Positions 32,751-44,475 of a stretch of DNA of 64,000 bases are shown one piece after another. How positions within the stretch are numbered: position 1 is the first letter of the stretch; each line of letters begins with the position of its first letter. The notes beneath the pieces are model-generated. The model made no database searches and was not told where the DNA came from. It saw only the letters and a program-made list of their open reading frames with translations. The translations under genes and the position numbers were made by a program. The stretch spans positions 1 to 64,000 of the forward strand of contig JAFISE010000062.1 in the NCBI GenBank assembly GCA_022560025.1, given 5' to 3'. Source of the stretch: Stagonosporopsis chrysanthemi. Taxonomy: Eukaryota > Ascomycota > Dothideomycetes > Pleosporales > Didymellaceae.

Positions 32751-35424
32751 GGGAATATGTATAGTCAATTCTAGACTGACGTTCATTGTGGACGTCGTTG
32801 TTTCAGGTTTCAGCTACACCAGGTGTCCAACACTTCCACATACGGGCATGACTATCTTGGAGGATAAAAGACCCACCTAATGATGCTAAACGAGAAAGGT
32901 CGCTGATCAATACCGTTCTCAAGGCAATTACGCAAGTGCGGCCCTTGCCATTGCTCCGGGCAAATAGTACGGCGTATGAAAGAACAATACAAGTGGCATT
33001 GCGAATCCTCATTCTAAATACGTTTAGGATCAAGGTGGGAAAATCGAGTGGCACAGCGGCATGCGGTGGCCGCAACCCATTGCCTGGCCTTGGACATGGT
33101 AACGTTGAAACCTCTGCTCAGCCCCCCCCCTCCTCTGTAGCCGAGGACCACAACAGTGGGCTCTTGGAATTTCCACAAGACCATGCTCAAGCATTCACAG
33201 ATTGCTGGCTCTACGGTAGTAATGCCTGATGCAGGTTCTATTCTGCACTTAACATGCTCCTGTGTGAAGCATTTACCGGACAACTGCTCCAAGGCATCCA
33301 TGATCAAATCTCGAATCAAGCCAGCGTCGGTCAATCTAACTCTCATGGATCTCGTGGCCAGTCTTACCGAGAACCTCGTTGTTGTCGAGCGGTCGACTCC
33401 AAGAACAATGGAGCAGTGTCCTTATGCAGCGCAGGACCCTTCAACGTTGGGCAACCAATTTCAACATCCGCATCCGGTAGTTGAAGTATCGCGGTGCTCC
33501 ACCGAAGCGCCGATGTTTGTGTGCCACCAGTCTCACAGGGTCTTCGCCATGTACTCGCCCTACGTCCTCGTACTATGCCTTCACTCTGCGTCCCAGCCTC
33601 TGCGGCCATACAATTGTCAAAGTAAACCGCAACATGCCTCGTCAAAGCCTTGCCGCCGCTGAAAGGGCTTGTGGAATACTTCATCTTGGCCTGACCTAGC
33701 CAAAATGCCTTAGTTGAATTGACCCAGCGCGAAGTTAATAGTCTGACGCATGGTATGCTTATTCTAGTGATGACATGCGGCTACTTATGCCGTGGAATAT
33801 GGCATGCCGAAGCAGAGTGCAACTTTGATGGCAATGAGGAAGGCGAGCTTTGGGGTTAAGGATGGATCGGGAACTGTAGACCAAACGTGAGAGCAGCCAT
33901 CGATCGTCACCACGATTAGACTACGATTGCAGTACAACCTCGGTGGCAATGGACAGATCCAAATCTACCTGTGCATAGGTTAGAAAGGCTCGCGAGATGC
34001 AGGACGGGCGAGAGGGCGACCGTCTGCTCGGTGATGGTCGCCCCACACCATGGGCATTCAAGCTTCTAGACACATGATGAGTAGATGCTTCCAAAGAAAG
34101 AGCAGACCTTTTGGTGTAAGACTTTGATCTCTCGGATACGCTGATGACTGCTGAGATACTTGTAGGTGAATCGTCGTAAAAGGTAACTGAAGGCGCTGTG
34201 AAAGTTGTTGTCAACTCCTGGTGGCGCGCCACCATCATGCAGGCCATACAATACCATCCGCAGGACCAATCGGCTCAAGCGCACTGTGGAGAACATGATG
34301 TGGAGGCACTCTGGGGTATATCGATAAGGGATCGCAGCGGCGTTGAAAGAGCATGCTGCTCAGCGCCCTGTGCCACGACGATAAGGTGCGGTCGGTGGCA
34401 TGAGCTCGGAGGCGAAAAGCGGTGGCGCTGCTACCAGAGCCTAGAAGAAATGCAAGGCTGGCAGCTGAATGTGCCGCAAGAGGTTGTTTTGCACAGTGCA
34501 GACTTCATAGTCTCAGTCTTCACCACGCAAGGCTGACGTCGAATCGAAGCCGCGCTAGAAGGGCGCAGGAACAAATTTTGGTCGTCCATTCATAGCTTCC
34601 GAGGCACAAAGAGGATCTTGTGCGCAAGCGCCGAACCAACAAAAGAAATTCTCGGCAGCAGAAGAGCCATAGTCAACAATGGCCAGATCTCGCACTGCCT
34701 GCGATGCAGACCAAAGTCTCGGTTTGATGAATTGACAAAGTGCTCCGTTGCTACTGGTTCGCAGGCAATGAACATGTCTTGAAGGACGCAACGTTGCGTG
34801 CATCGTTGTGAGACCAGTACACTCTGATCTGCCGCTGGGAAAGACCGCCGATGACCATAATGGAAGGTATTGCAGGTCCTGAAACTCGCTGCATAATCCA
34901 GAGCCCTCGGTTTGTTGGGTAGGGTTTTCGAGCTAGCCTTGGAGAAGGCGGTGAGCCTGCGTATGGATTTGCTCGCTACAACGCGATAACAACCGTACTC
35001 TTCGGTAAAGCAGAACAGCCTTGCAAAGTTCACAACAAGTGGCAAGGAGCAAAACTGGGGACACTGGGGCCTTGAAGAGACTTCAGCGGCGCTCTATCGG
35101 CTTCAATTGGCGTGAGTTGCGGCAGCGTGGGCGAACTTCGCCCGGTTGTGGAAGGAGCGCCACGCACGCGCTGGGCCATCTGTCGCACGGGCCAACTGTG
35201 CGAAAATTCCGTCCAGATTTAAGTGAGGGGCCATGCCATCTGAGCGATTCTTCTTTCAAGCTCATACCCTCTTTCTCAGGGCCGCCAAAAAAAGTTACTT
35301 TGTGATTCAGCTGTTCAAAGAGCTGTCTGTCACATTTTCTCGCGCTGTGCGATTTGATACCCGATAGATATTGTGTCTATCCCTCCACCGAAAGGTTTTA
35401 GGCCCCGCCGCCTTCGCTTATCCG
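32751..35424. other. Gene-free stretch, 2.7 kb
   Basis: Largest intergenic interval in the right half before eEF3. Frames of up to 168 aa (33156-33662 plus) overlap others on both strands and show no domain, signal peptide or repeat. The segment nearest eEF3 should contain its upstream activating sequences. Confidence 0.4.
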
Positions 35425-35486
35425 TATAAGAGGACCGCCGCCCTCTTTTTTTTCCACCCTCAACCACCACACCGCACCTATACATC
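35425..35486 (+). promoter_or_regulatory. Core promoter and pyrimidine-rich leader of eEF3
   Basis: TATAAG at 35425-35430 is followed by a T-rich and then C/A-rich tract up to ATG 35487. A CT-rich stretch just before the start is typical of strongly expressed fungal genes. Confidence 0.45.
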
Positions 35487-38400
35487 ATGGCACCCGCAGC
35501 TCTGCACGAGGCGTCTAACGTCAAGTCAGAAAACAGCAAGTCTGTGAAGGTCCTTGAAGAGCTTCTCGGCAAGCTCACCATCTCCAAGGCGCAGGATGAG
35601 ATCAACTCTGCTGCTGCCTCGATTGCCACCTTCATCAACGGTGACATTGAGGAGGCCGATGCCCCTACCAAGTACGTTGCACCCCCTAAAGCCCTATGGG
35701 GATCAGTAATAACATTTTCAGGGCTGTCGAGCTTCTGAAGAAGCAGCTCGGCAACAAGAAGGATGCCGTCGCTCGCGAGCGCGCCCTCGATGCCATCCGT
35801 GCTATTGCCCAGCACGCCCAGGTCTCCGCCGCCGTTGAGCCCTACCTCGTTGCCCTTCTGCCCAACGTCCTTGCCGCCGTCGGCGACAAGATGTCTGGTG
35901 TCAAGGTCGCTGCTCAGACCGCCGCCGAGGCCATCGTCTCTGCCGCCAACCCCAACGCCGTCAAGGCCATCATCCCCCACCTTTCACACTCTCTCGAGAC
36001 TGCTCAGAAGTGGCCCGAGAAGATGACCGACCTCAAGTGCATTGAGACACTCACCGCCTCTGCCCCTGCTCAGATGGCCGTCCGTGTCCCTGACTTGATC
36101 CCCGTTATCTCTGGTGCCATGTGGGACACCAAGGCTGAGGTCAAGAAGGCTGCCTACGCCACCATGGAGAAGCTTTGCTCCCTGATCTCCAACAAGGATA
36201 TCGAGCGCTTCATTCCCGAGCTCATCAAGTGTATCGCCAAGCCTGAGAACGTCCCCGAGACCATTCACTTGCTCGGTGCCACCACTTTCGTCACTGACGT
36301 CCACGAGCCCACTCTGGCTATCATGGTTCCTCTTCTTGAGCGTGGTCTTGTTGAGCGTGAGACCGCCATCAAGCGTAAGACTGCCGTCATTATCGACAAC
36401 ATGTGCAAGCTTGTCGAGGACCCCCAGATTGTCGCTGCTTTCTTGCCCAAGCTCATGCCCGCTCTTGAGAAGAACCACGACAACCTTGCCGATCCCGAAG
36501 CCCGTGAGAAGACCCGCCAGGGTCTCGACACTCTCATCCGTGTCGGTGCTGTCAAGGATGGCAAGATCCCCGAGCTTGAGAGGTACGGCGACATTGCCAC
36601 TGTTTCTGGCAACCTGAAGTCCGTCCTTCCCTCCAAGTACAAGATCGACGAGAAGTTCACTCCCGTTGTCGACTACATTGGCGCCATTGGTGGTCAGCTC
36701 ATCGACGAGAAGGACTACGAGGGCCTCAACTGGCAGGCTAACGCTGGTCCCTTCGTTGCCGTCCTCGTCGGCGATGAGGAGGCCAAGGACATCACCGAGA
36801 ACCTCCGCAAGAGGTCTCTGCCCGCCTCTGTTGCCGAGGACGTACCCGAACCCGATGAGGAGGAGGGTGAGGACCTCTGCAACTGCACATTCAACTTGGC
36901 CTACGGTGCCAAGATCCTGCTTAACCAGACTCACCTTCGCTTGAAGCGTGGACAGCGTTACGGTCTTCTTGGACCTAACGGTTCTGGTAAGACCACTCTC
37001 ATGCGCGCTATCAACAACGAGCAGGTTGAGGGTTTCCCCAAGCAGAGCGAGGTCAAGACTGTCTACGTCGAGCACGACTTGGACTCTGCCGATACTGAGA
37101 TGACCGTCATCGACTGGACCGTCAAGAAGCTCCGCGATGTTGGTATTCAGGACGACCAGGAGAGCATTGTTGCTACCCTCAAGGAGTTCGGCTTCACCCA
37201 AGAGCAGATTAGCGGTCCCATCACCGCCCTCTCCGGTGGCTGGAAGATGAAGCTTGCGCTTGCCCGTGCTGTCTTCGAGAAGCCCGACATTCTGCTTCTC
37301 GACGAGCCCACCAACCACATGGACGTCAAGAACGTCAAGTGGCTCGAGGACTACCTCACCAGCTCCCCTTGCACATCTATCGTCATCTCCCACGACAGCA
37401 AGTTCTTGAACAACGTTATCCAGCACGTTGTCCACTACGAGCGCTTCAAGCTTAAGCGTTACCGTGGTAACCTTGACGAGTTCGTCAAGCGTGTCCCCTC
37501 TGCCCGGTCTTACCACGAGCTCAGCGCCTCCGACCTTGAGTTCAAGTTCCCCGAGCCCGGTTTCCTCGAGGGTGTCAAGACCAAGGCTAAGGCCATTCTC
37601 CGTGCCACCAACATGAGCTTCCAGTACGATGGTACCTCCAAGCCCCAGATCTCCGACATCACCTTCCAGTGCTCGCTCAGCTCGCGTATTGCTGTCATTG
37701 GTCCTAACGGTGCCGGAAAGTCCACCCTTGTCAATGTCTTGACTGGTGAGCTTGTCCCCACCTCTGGTGAGATCTACCACCACGAGAACATCCGTATTGC
37801 CTACATCAAGCAGCACGCTTTCGCTCATATCGACCACCACCTCGACAAGACTCCTTCCGAGTACATCCAGTGGCGTTTCCAGACTGGTGAGGACCGTGAG
37901 ACCATGGACCGTGCCAACAAGATCGTCACCGAGGAGGACGAGAAGGCCATGGACAAGATCTACAGGATCGAGGGTACCCAGCGTCGTGTCATCGGCATCA
38001 ACTCTCGCAGGAAGTTCAAGAACTCCTACGAGTACGAGTGCTCCTTCGCTCTCGGTGAGAACGTTGGCCTGAAAAACGAGAGGTGGACACCTATGATGTC
38101 TGCTGACAACGCCTGGATCCCCCGTACCGAGATCATGGCTTCTCACTCCAAGATGGTCGCTGAGGTTGATCAGAAGGAGGCTCTCGCCTCTGGTCAGTTC
38201 CGTCCTCTCGTCCGTAAGGAGATTGAGTCTCACTGCGCCAACTTCGGTCTCGACGCTGAGCTTGTTTCTCACTCGCGTATGCGTGGTCTGTCCGGTGGAC
38301 AGCGTGTCAAGGTCGTTCTCGCCGCTTGCTCGTGGCAGCGTCCTCACTTGATCGTCCTTGACGAGCCTACCAACTACCTCGACCGTGACTCTCTCGGTGC

Positions 38401-38889
38401 TCTGTCCAAGGCCATCAAGTCCTTCGAGGGTGGTGTTATCATCATCACTCACTCCGCTGAGTTCACCAAGGACCTGACTGAGGAAGTCTGGGCTGTCCTT
38501 GACGGCAAGATGACTCCTTCCGGTCACAACTGGGTTCAGGGTCAGGGTGCCGGTCCCCGTCTTACCGAGAAGGGTGACGAGGAGGAGAAGGTCAGTATAT
38601 CCGCTCCCCGCTGGTCACGACATGCTAACTTTGTCACAGTTCGACGCCATGGGTAACAAGATCGTAAGTTTTGCCAATCCCATAACACTTATGAACTATT
38701 CGCTAATAATGTTTAGGCTGCTACCGAGAAGAAGAAGAAGCTTACCTCCGCCGAGATGAGGAAGAAGGTACGCCGAACAACCCTTGAAACCCCCGCCCGA
38801 TAAGACAACCGCTAACAGCCGAATAGAAGAAGGACCGTATGGCCCGCCGCAAGCGTGGTGAGGAGGTCTTCTCTGACGAGGACGACTAA
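35487..38889 (+). CDS. TEF3: Translation elongation factor 3 (eEF3)
   Basis: Exons 35487-35671, 35722-38590, 38640-38663, 38717-38767 and 38827-38889 give 1063 aa; the 24-nt third exon encodes FDAMGNKI. HEAT-like repeats fill the first ~320 residues. ABC domain 1 has Walker A GPNGSGKTT (about 479-487), signature LSGGWKMKLALARA and Walker B ILLLDEPTNHMD. ABC domain 2 has GPNGAGKST (about 722-730), the inserted chromodomain region (YEYECSF... WTPMMSADNAWIPR), LSGGQRVKVVLAAC and LIVLDEPTNYLD. The C-terminus is Lys/Arg-rich. eEF3 is the fungus-specific ribosome-bound ATPase that promotes E-site tRNA release. Codon use is extremely biased to C-ending and optimal codons, giving long false open frames in other frames, including an 847-codon antisense frame. 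Confidence 0.98.
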
Positions 38890-39172
38890 ACGTATCGCCT
38901 TTGAAAAGTATTTCTTTGTTCTTCATGACTGTTACGGTGCATACCAGGCTTAGAGGTTGCCTATGATAATGAGGGTAGCAGTGGTCATGGCTGGCGTCTG
39001 GATTCCAAAATTTGCGAGGTTTTTGCTTTGACAGCCCGCGCACTTTGCGGTTCGATCTCGTTGCAGATAGAAATAGATTCCCACAACATTTCACAAACAA
39101 GTCTCTCAGTTGCCGTGAATGCTTCTGTATGATCCGTAGATTCTCTGTCTATCGTGTATACATTGCATGCTG

Positions 39173-40748
39173 CTATGCCGCTCCAGCCCACTCGCCATTG
39201 GCGGCCCTCTCGCACAGCTCTTTCAACGATGGCACGACACTCTCAAAGTCGCCAAGTTCGAGGTAGACCTGTCCACTCAACCTCGCCCACCACACACCAC
39301 CATAAAAAAGCGTCTGCAAAAACGTGTTGTAGTCGCTTGCCATCTTCTGAAGTAGCCAGATATTGACCACTGCACCCACTTTCTCCCGACTCAGTCCCGC
39401 TTTCTCACCCGCCTGCTGCACCTTCTCGAAGTCAAGGGGCAAGCGCACCATGGACATGCAGCACTGGCTCAGTGTCTTTGTCTTGTTGTCTAGCGCCTCA
39501 GTGCCCAAGGATTTCGCAACAAGTTGTCCTGCGTCCTGGGCGAGCTTGGTGCAGTATTCTATGATAGACTTTTCGCCGCCGAGGTCTTTGCGCCATTCCA
39601 CTGCTTTTGGGATGCAGAGGTAAGGCGAGCTGTCGATGGTGCCGACGAACTCGAAGTTGCCGATGTATTCTGACTCGATATCGCCGCCAAACGCGCCCTT
39701 GGGGTTGATGGTGTTAGGGACCAGATCCAGGTTCTTAAACCCCCAGGATGTGGGCAGCGTTGAGCGGATGAGATGCTGATTGCGCACCGGCACATACAGA
39801 ATTGCGCAGCCACGGGGTACGTGGAGCCATCTTAACGACGTCAGCTTTCTTGACTTGTTAGGCGGGGCAGGCAGGGAGGTTCTCACTTGTGACAGTTACT
39901 TGTCAAGAAATCCGGGTCGAACGCGCTGACATCCAGTTCCAGATGCCCAACACCATGTGCCGCATCCACAAGACTCAACACACCCAGCTCTTTACACGCC
40001 TGTGTCAGCCGTTCAAAAGGGACACGTACACCCGGCATGCTCACGATGGTGTCGAAGATAGTAACTTTGACTTTCCCACCCGCACTCTGAACATCTGCAA
40101 CCTTCTGCTTGAACACCTCCACAAGCCAGTCGTCTTCTACAGGATATGTGTACTCGACCCTCGCGCTCTTGGCGGGCGTAGTCTCAGTGATATACTGGAC
40201 TGTCAAATCACAACCCTTGTAGATGGTTGCAAAGTACAAGATATGGTCGCCTTCTTCGAAAGACAGGTTGCGCAGAACTGTGTTTACGCCCGTGGTGGCA
40301 TTTGGAATGAAAACAACAGTCTTTGGCGCTGCGTTTATGAGAGATGCCACCGCGGCACGCGAGGCATTGAGGTGCGCAGGGTACTTGTACCGGATGAAAT
40401 CGTCGGGGCGGGCTTCGGCTGCGTCTTGGAAGCAGCGGAGAGTGTCGCGGACGGGGAGTGGATAGGTACCGAAGGAACCTGTGGGGGTTAGGATATGTCA
40501 TGTATTGATTCATGGTCTAGAACGCTACGAGTTGTGATGTTCATGTTGCTGGAGCACTCCGGTTGGGATTATGGGCTTGGTCAAATCCGACACCATAGCC
40601 CAACGTATTGGCGATAGCAACGCACTCACTCACCATGATTGAGGTTCAAATATCCCTTCTCAAACAAAAACTCCTTCTCCCTCAACTCTTTCCCAAACTT
40701 GACACCATCTTTGCGCCTCACGGGCAGTGACTGTGTGATGGAGGCCAT
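39173..40748 (-). CDS. Class V aminotransferase-fold PLP enzyme
   Basis: Exons 40748-40634, 40478-39887 and 39830-39173 give 454 aa; the first intron (155 nt) is unusually long for this window. Landmarks of the class V fold-type I family: LNLNHGSFGTYP near the N-terminus, FIPNATTGVNTVLRNL, the PLP-binding Asp in SLVDAAHGVGH, and the Schiff-base Lys at residue 236 in TSNCHKWL, split by intron 2. Fungal members of this group are often labelled isopenicillin N epimerase-like and include Egt2, the PLP C-S lyase of ergothioneine synthesis. No Egt1-like partner is in the window, so Egt2 is only a possibility; a cysteine desulfurase-like lyase is the alternative. It converges on eEF3 with 283 bases between stop codons. 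Confidence 0.9.
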
Positions 40749-41186
40749 TGTCAAGAAATTCTCTGGTGATGAACAATACTGTAGATGTCAGGTGGCGATT
40801 GCGTCCTTATTTGTATTCCTCCCCATCTGACTCAGAATTACAAACAGCAATGCAGTCATACATGTTGAAAGCACAGGCTCTATAGGGCGTGGTGTTGCAG
40901 TGGGGCTCCGGATTGAGATGGCGCGACATAGCGTGGTATCCAATAAGAACACTGCCTCGGCTACACATGGTATTTTCTATGAGTCTTGTATACGATGATA
41001 AGCCATGCAAAGGACGCTGTTTAGATGTCTGAATTTTTGTTTGCCTATGCTACATATGTGTAGACAAGGTCTATCGCTTGTCACGTTATCTGGCTCATCT
41101 CTTCGTTCCCGCGTGCATCGCCAGGATGGGAATTATGTACAATTTCTATAGAAGGAGTGCTGGTAGGGAAAGTTTTGCTGAGGGTA
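40749..41186. other. Spacer
   Basis: Upstream region of the PLP enzyme and 3' flank of the next minus-strand gene. No feature seen. Confidence 0.35.
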
Positions 41187-42264
41187 TTAGATGGTGCGCA
41201 CACTCCTTGCCTTCTCGGCTGCCATGCGTCTCCTGTACTGATCGCGGAACTGGATGCGGCCGTATGTGCCTAAGCCTACAGACAGGAAGAAGAAAACAGC
41301 CCAAGTGCCGGTCACAACGAGGCCGATTGGGAAGAAGGCGAGAGCTGTACCGGGCACAACGAAAGGGGCAGCCAGGAACGCCGCGGATGTGGCGGCGGCG
41401 GCAGCTGTGGGGTCGGCGTTTGAGGGGGCATTTGCATCGGCCTTCTGAGCGAAGACGCCATTGACGAAACGAGCTTCCTTGTTCGAGAGAGTCGTGGTGA
41501 CATCTGCATTGGTTGTGGGGTTCCGCGCAGCAAGGTCGATCTGCGGGACGAGCAATGGCTGAAGAGCCTCGCTGCAGCACGAATTAGTAGTGATCTTTCT
41601 ATGTTTGGCTGGTGACTTACCTAGTCATAGCTGGGCCCATCAGATTGGAGTTGATCTTGCCAACATACATGAGAGTCTTGAGCTCAGTCATGGTGGAAAT
41701 TGTCTGCCGCTGTATCAAGGTGCCGTCGCTCCATCTTGCTTGGACCTGAGCTTCGCCAACCTCTCGCTTCGTGTTGTTCATATTCATTGCCTGTACCGTG
41801 GCACCCAAGTACGACAATGTCATACTGACATCGGCGGCGGTAACGCTTTGCCATGGGTCGACTGGGGATGATACATTGTACATTCGAAGTTCGGCTTGGA
41901 AAACGCCTGTTGAATTGTCGAGGAAAGGTACGTTATAGCAAACAGCGATACCGCTGGGGTTTGATGCTTTCCCGTTGAGGTTCCCCAGTGTTTGCATGCA
42001 AGCTGCTCTTGTGTCGGCCTCCCATTTCTGAAGATTTGCCTTCGACGCGTCCCCCGATGCTGGCGTCAATGAAGCCAATGGCGCGGTGTCGGCAGGGTTC
42101 GCGTCTTGCCGTTGTGTAAGAGTGGCGAGAAGTCCAGCATCCCGTCGAAGTACCTCCTCCAGATCTTCGCTGCGTCGCAGAACGGCGTTGATCTCGCCAA
42201 GCTTGATGGCAGCTACGTGTCCAGCAGCGAGCAGCCCACCCAGGACAGCAGTCTTGAATAACAT
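41187..42264 (-). CDS. Conserved-looking secreted/membrane protein of unknown function
   Basis: Exons 42264-41621 and 41571-41187 (49-nt intron, GTAAGT donor, CTAAT branch) give 342 aa. A signal peptide or anchor covers residues 1-19 (FKTAVLGGLLAAGHVAA). The middle contains cysteines in CMQTLGNL and VCYNVPFLDNSTG, N-glycosylation sequons and Tyr/Asp-rich beta-like sequence. Near residues 279-318 there are two adjacent hydrophobic stretches (FLAAPFVVPGTALAFFPIGL and TGTWAVFFFLSVGLG), followed by a short basic tail (RDQYRRRMAAEK). This fits a type I or hairpin-anchored surface protein. I do not recognise the family and assign no function. Confidence 0.75.
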
Positions 42265-44475
42265 TGCAAAGACTGATTAGAATTCGAACGGTCGATTAAA
42301 TTGTTAGTATAAGCAACAGGGCCGACCAGCAGCGTACTAGAAGAGAGTATCTAGCAGCAAAGTTTGTAAATGAGTGAAGAAGTGAAGAACTAGAAACGAT
42401 TCATGAGAGACCGGCCCTGCATGGGAGACATTAGTAGCAGCAACCTGGCACAAACGTGGATAAGAATGTGGCTCGGCGGTAAAGAACGGAAGACACGGTC
42501 TTGGAGTGTCCGATAGTGGACTTCCTATGGCGTGAATCAGTCATAGATTTCTTGCTGGAGAAGCAACACCAAGCCTGGACGGAAATGCCATAACAGAGAT
42601 GAGACCGGTGCTGCTCGAGTCTGTGACAGGTGACACGGAATTCTTCTATGCGTTTATCCAGTAGCGCCTATCATAAGCGTGACTTGAGACTCCACTGGCG
42701 GAGACAAACCAGATGTTTCTTCGTATGAAAATGCACACGGAGCAGGCATGACAATGTCCTGCCCCTTGAGACGATTGGTGTTGAGGCTCGGTTTGGGAGA
42801 CCAGGATGTTCGGCCAATCAGCGCGGCGAACACTTTCCTTACCGAGCTCATCCGGGAGCCTGGTTTCACCCTCACACGCCTCCTTTCGACTCCGACGTAC
42901 GCGCCACTGCTGTCTCAAGGTGTGTGAGCCACTGCGGCAATCACCGCAGACGGATATTGGCTATCGCAAATCTCCGCTGTCGTTCTTGAACGCCAGCTGG
43001 AAGCTGTCAGAAGTTCTTGGCTTCTTGAGGACGAGGGGTTGGCCTGGGATTGGATAACTGACAGCACTTCTTCACTGTACTAACCACAACTCTGAAAGTT
43101 TCATGCATCTCTCTGCGCGTAATCAGATCTGGTAAGTAGAGCTTGACGCCGAGAACATGGCGGGGTAGAGGTGTTGGAGGCATCGTGGCATTGGTCCTGC
43201 AAGGTGGCGGCTGCTGCTGTTGAGCGCACGTGCACACAACCCAAACTGTTCGCTCATCGATCAACGGCGTCACCTTCGCTTTGACATCGACCATAGACCT
43301 GTACAGAAGTAAAAGTGGTTTTCAGCAACTCCGAAATGGGATACGTCGTCCGGACCCTACTTGCTGACGGTGATTGTGCGCCAGCACCTGCGCGGAGATT
43401 TGCTTACACGACTTCCGTGTGCTGATGAGCACCCGCTCCTATCGATCCACTGACTCTGGGGAACGAATCTCTCGCCGATCTTGTTCCCACGACCATGGAG
43501 ACGACTGGCATCTTCGCCTGTGATTGCCGAGAAGATACGGTGAGCAGGTGACGCTGGATGCTGTAGCCCCGTGCTTGTGGACCGACTAACAAAGCCCCGG
43601 GAGCCCTCCAGTTTGCCTCGAATCACCCACGATTCCTGCAGGCGTGTCTGAGGAGTTCGAAATACCACAGTACATACTCGTATGAGAGGACATCCTCATT
43701 AGCGCTTTGATCCAATCGATACTACATGTCTGATCGAAGCTCTGCAGGCCTAGTTTTACAGCTCATTGGCTGCGCCATGGAAAAACTGGATTCTTCAGAG
43801 CGCCGAACGGCTGGTAGGATGCGTTTGGGCGCAGCATTGTGTGCCGCCGAACGTGACGTTCCTTTATCAAAGTATGCACGAGCTCGTAACACGAAGCGGC
43901 AGCCTCACCCACCACCACGAATGACAGCTGCGGCGGAATGACCTTCGGGACGGCTCGCGCGCTACACACGAGTCCCTGGATGATCTGGCACCACCTAAAG
44001 TTGTCTGGCTGCGAACAGTTGCACGCGTCTCGCTCTCATGCAAGAGGCGAGTCTCAGGTGGCCACGTTCGCTTGCATATGATCTATGCCGCAATGGTGCG
44101 ATGCTGCCCGGTTTGCATTCGCCCAGCGCGCGAGCCTAAGGGCATATATTGTAACCCTCTACTAATGTGGCACAAAATGCGGGCGACTCCTGCCAGCACA
44201 TCAGAAGCCTCTGCGCTGTTGATGGAGGTCAGCTTTACTGGTCCTCGGGGAGAGTCGATTTGACGGGTCCCGCCCCAGTACTTCTGCTGGTGAACGCGGC
44301 TGCTGCGCACAACGTCCCTTCGCATCCAGCTGTCATTTCTACAATCTTGAGTTCGGGCATGGTGAATCGGAGCTGCTACTAATTGCTTGGGCATTTTCTC
44401 GCATTGCTTCGTGGCGGGCATATCGCTTATCTAATCACCTTTCTCCTCGCAGCAACCATCACGACGGTCACAAGA
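42265..44475. other. Gene-free stretch, 2.2 kb
   Basis: Separates two divergent genes (minus gene starting at 42264, plus pseudokinase at 44476). Frames up to 112 aa occur on both strands without domains. Confidence 0.4.

Noticed and set aside
35763..38351. Several Ser/Arg/Pro-rich frames overlapping eEF3 on the plus strand
   Set aside because: Frame-shifted readings of the same biased coding sequence.
35984..38527. 847-codon open frame antisense to eEF3
   Set aside because: Caused by the extreme codon bias of eEF3; the translation is Leu/Val/Asp/Gly-rich without any domain, while the sense strand is fully explained.
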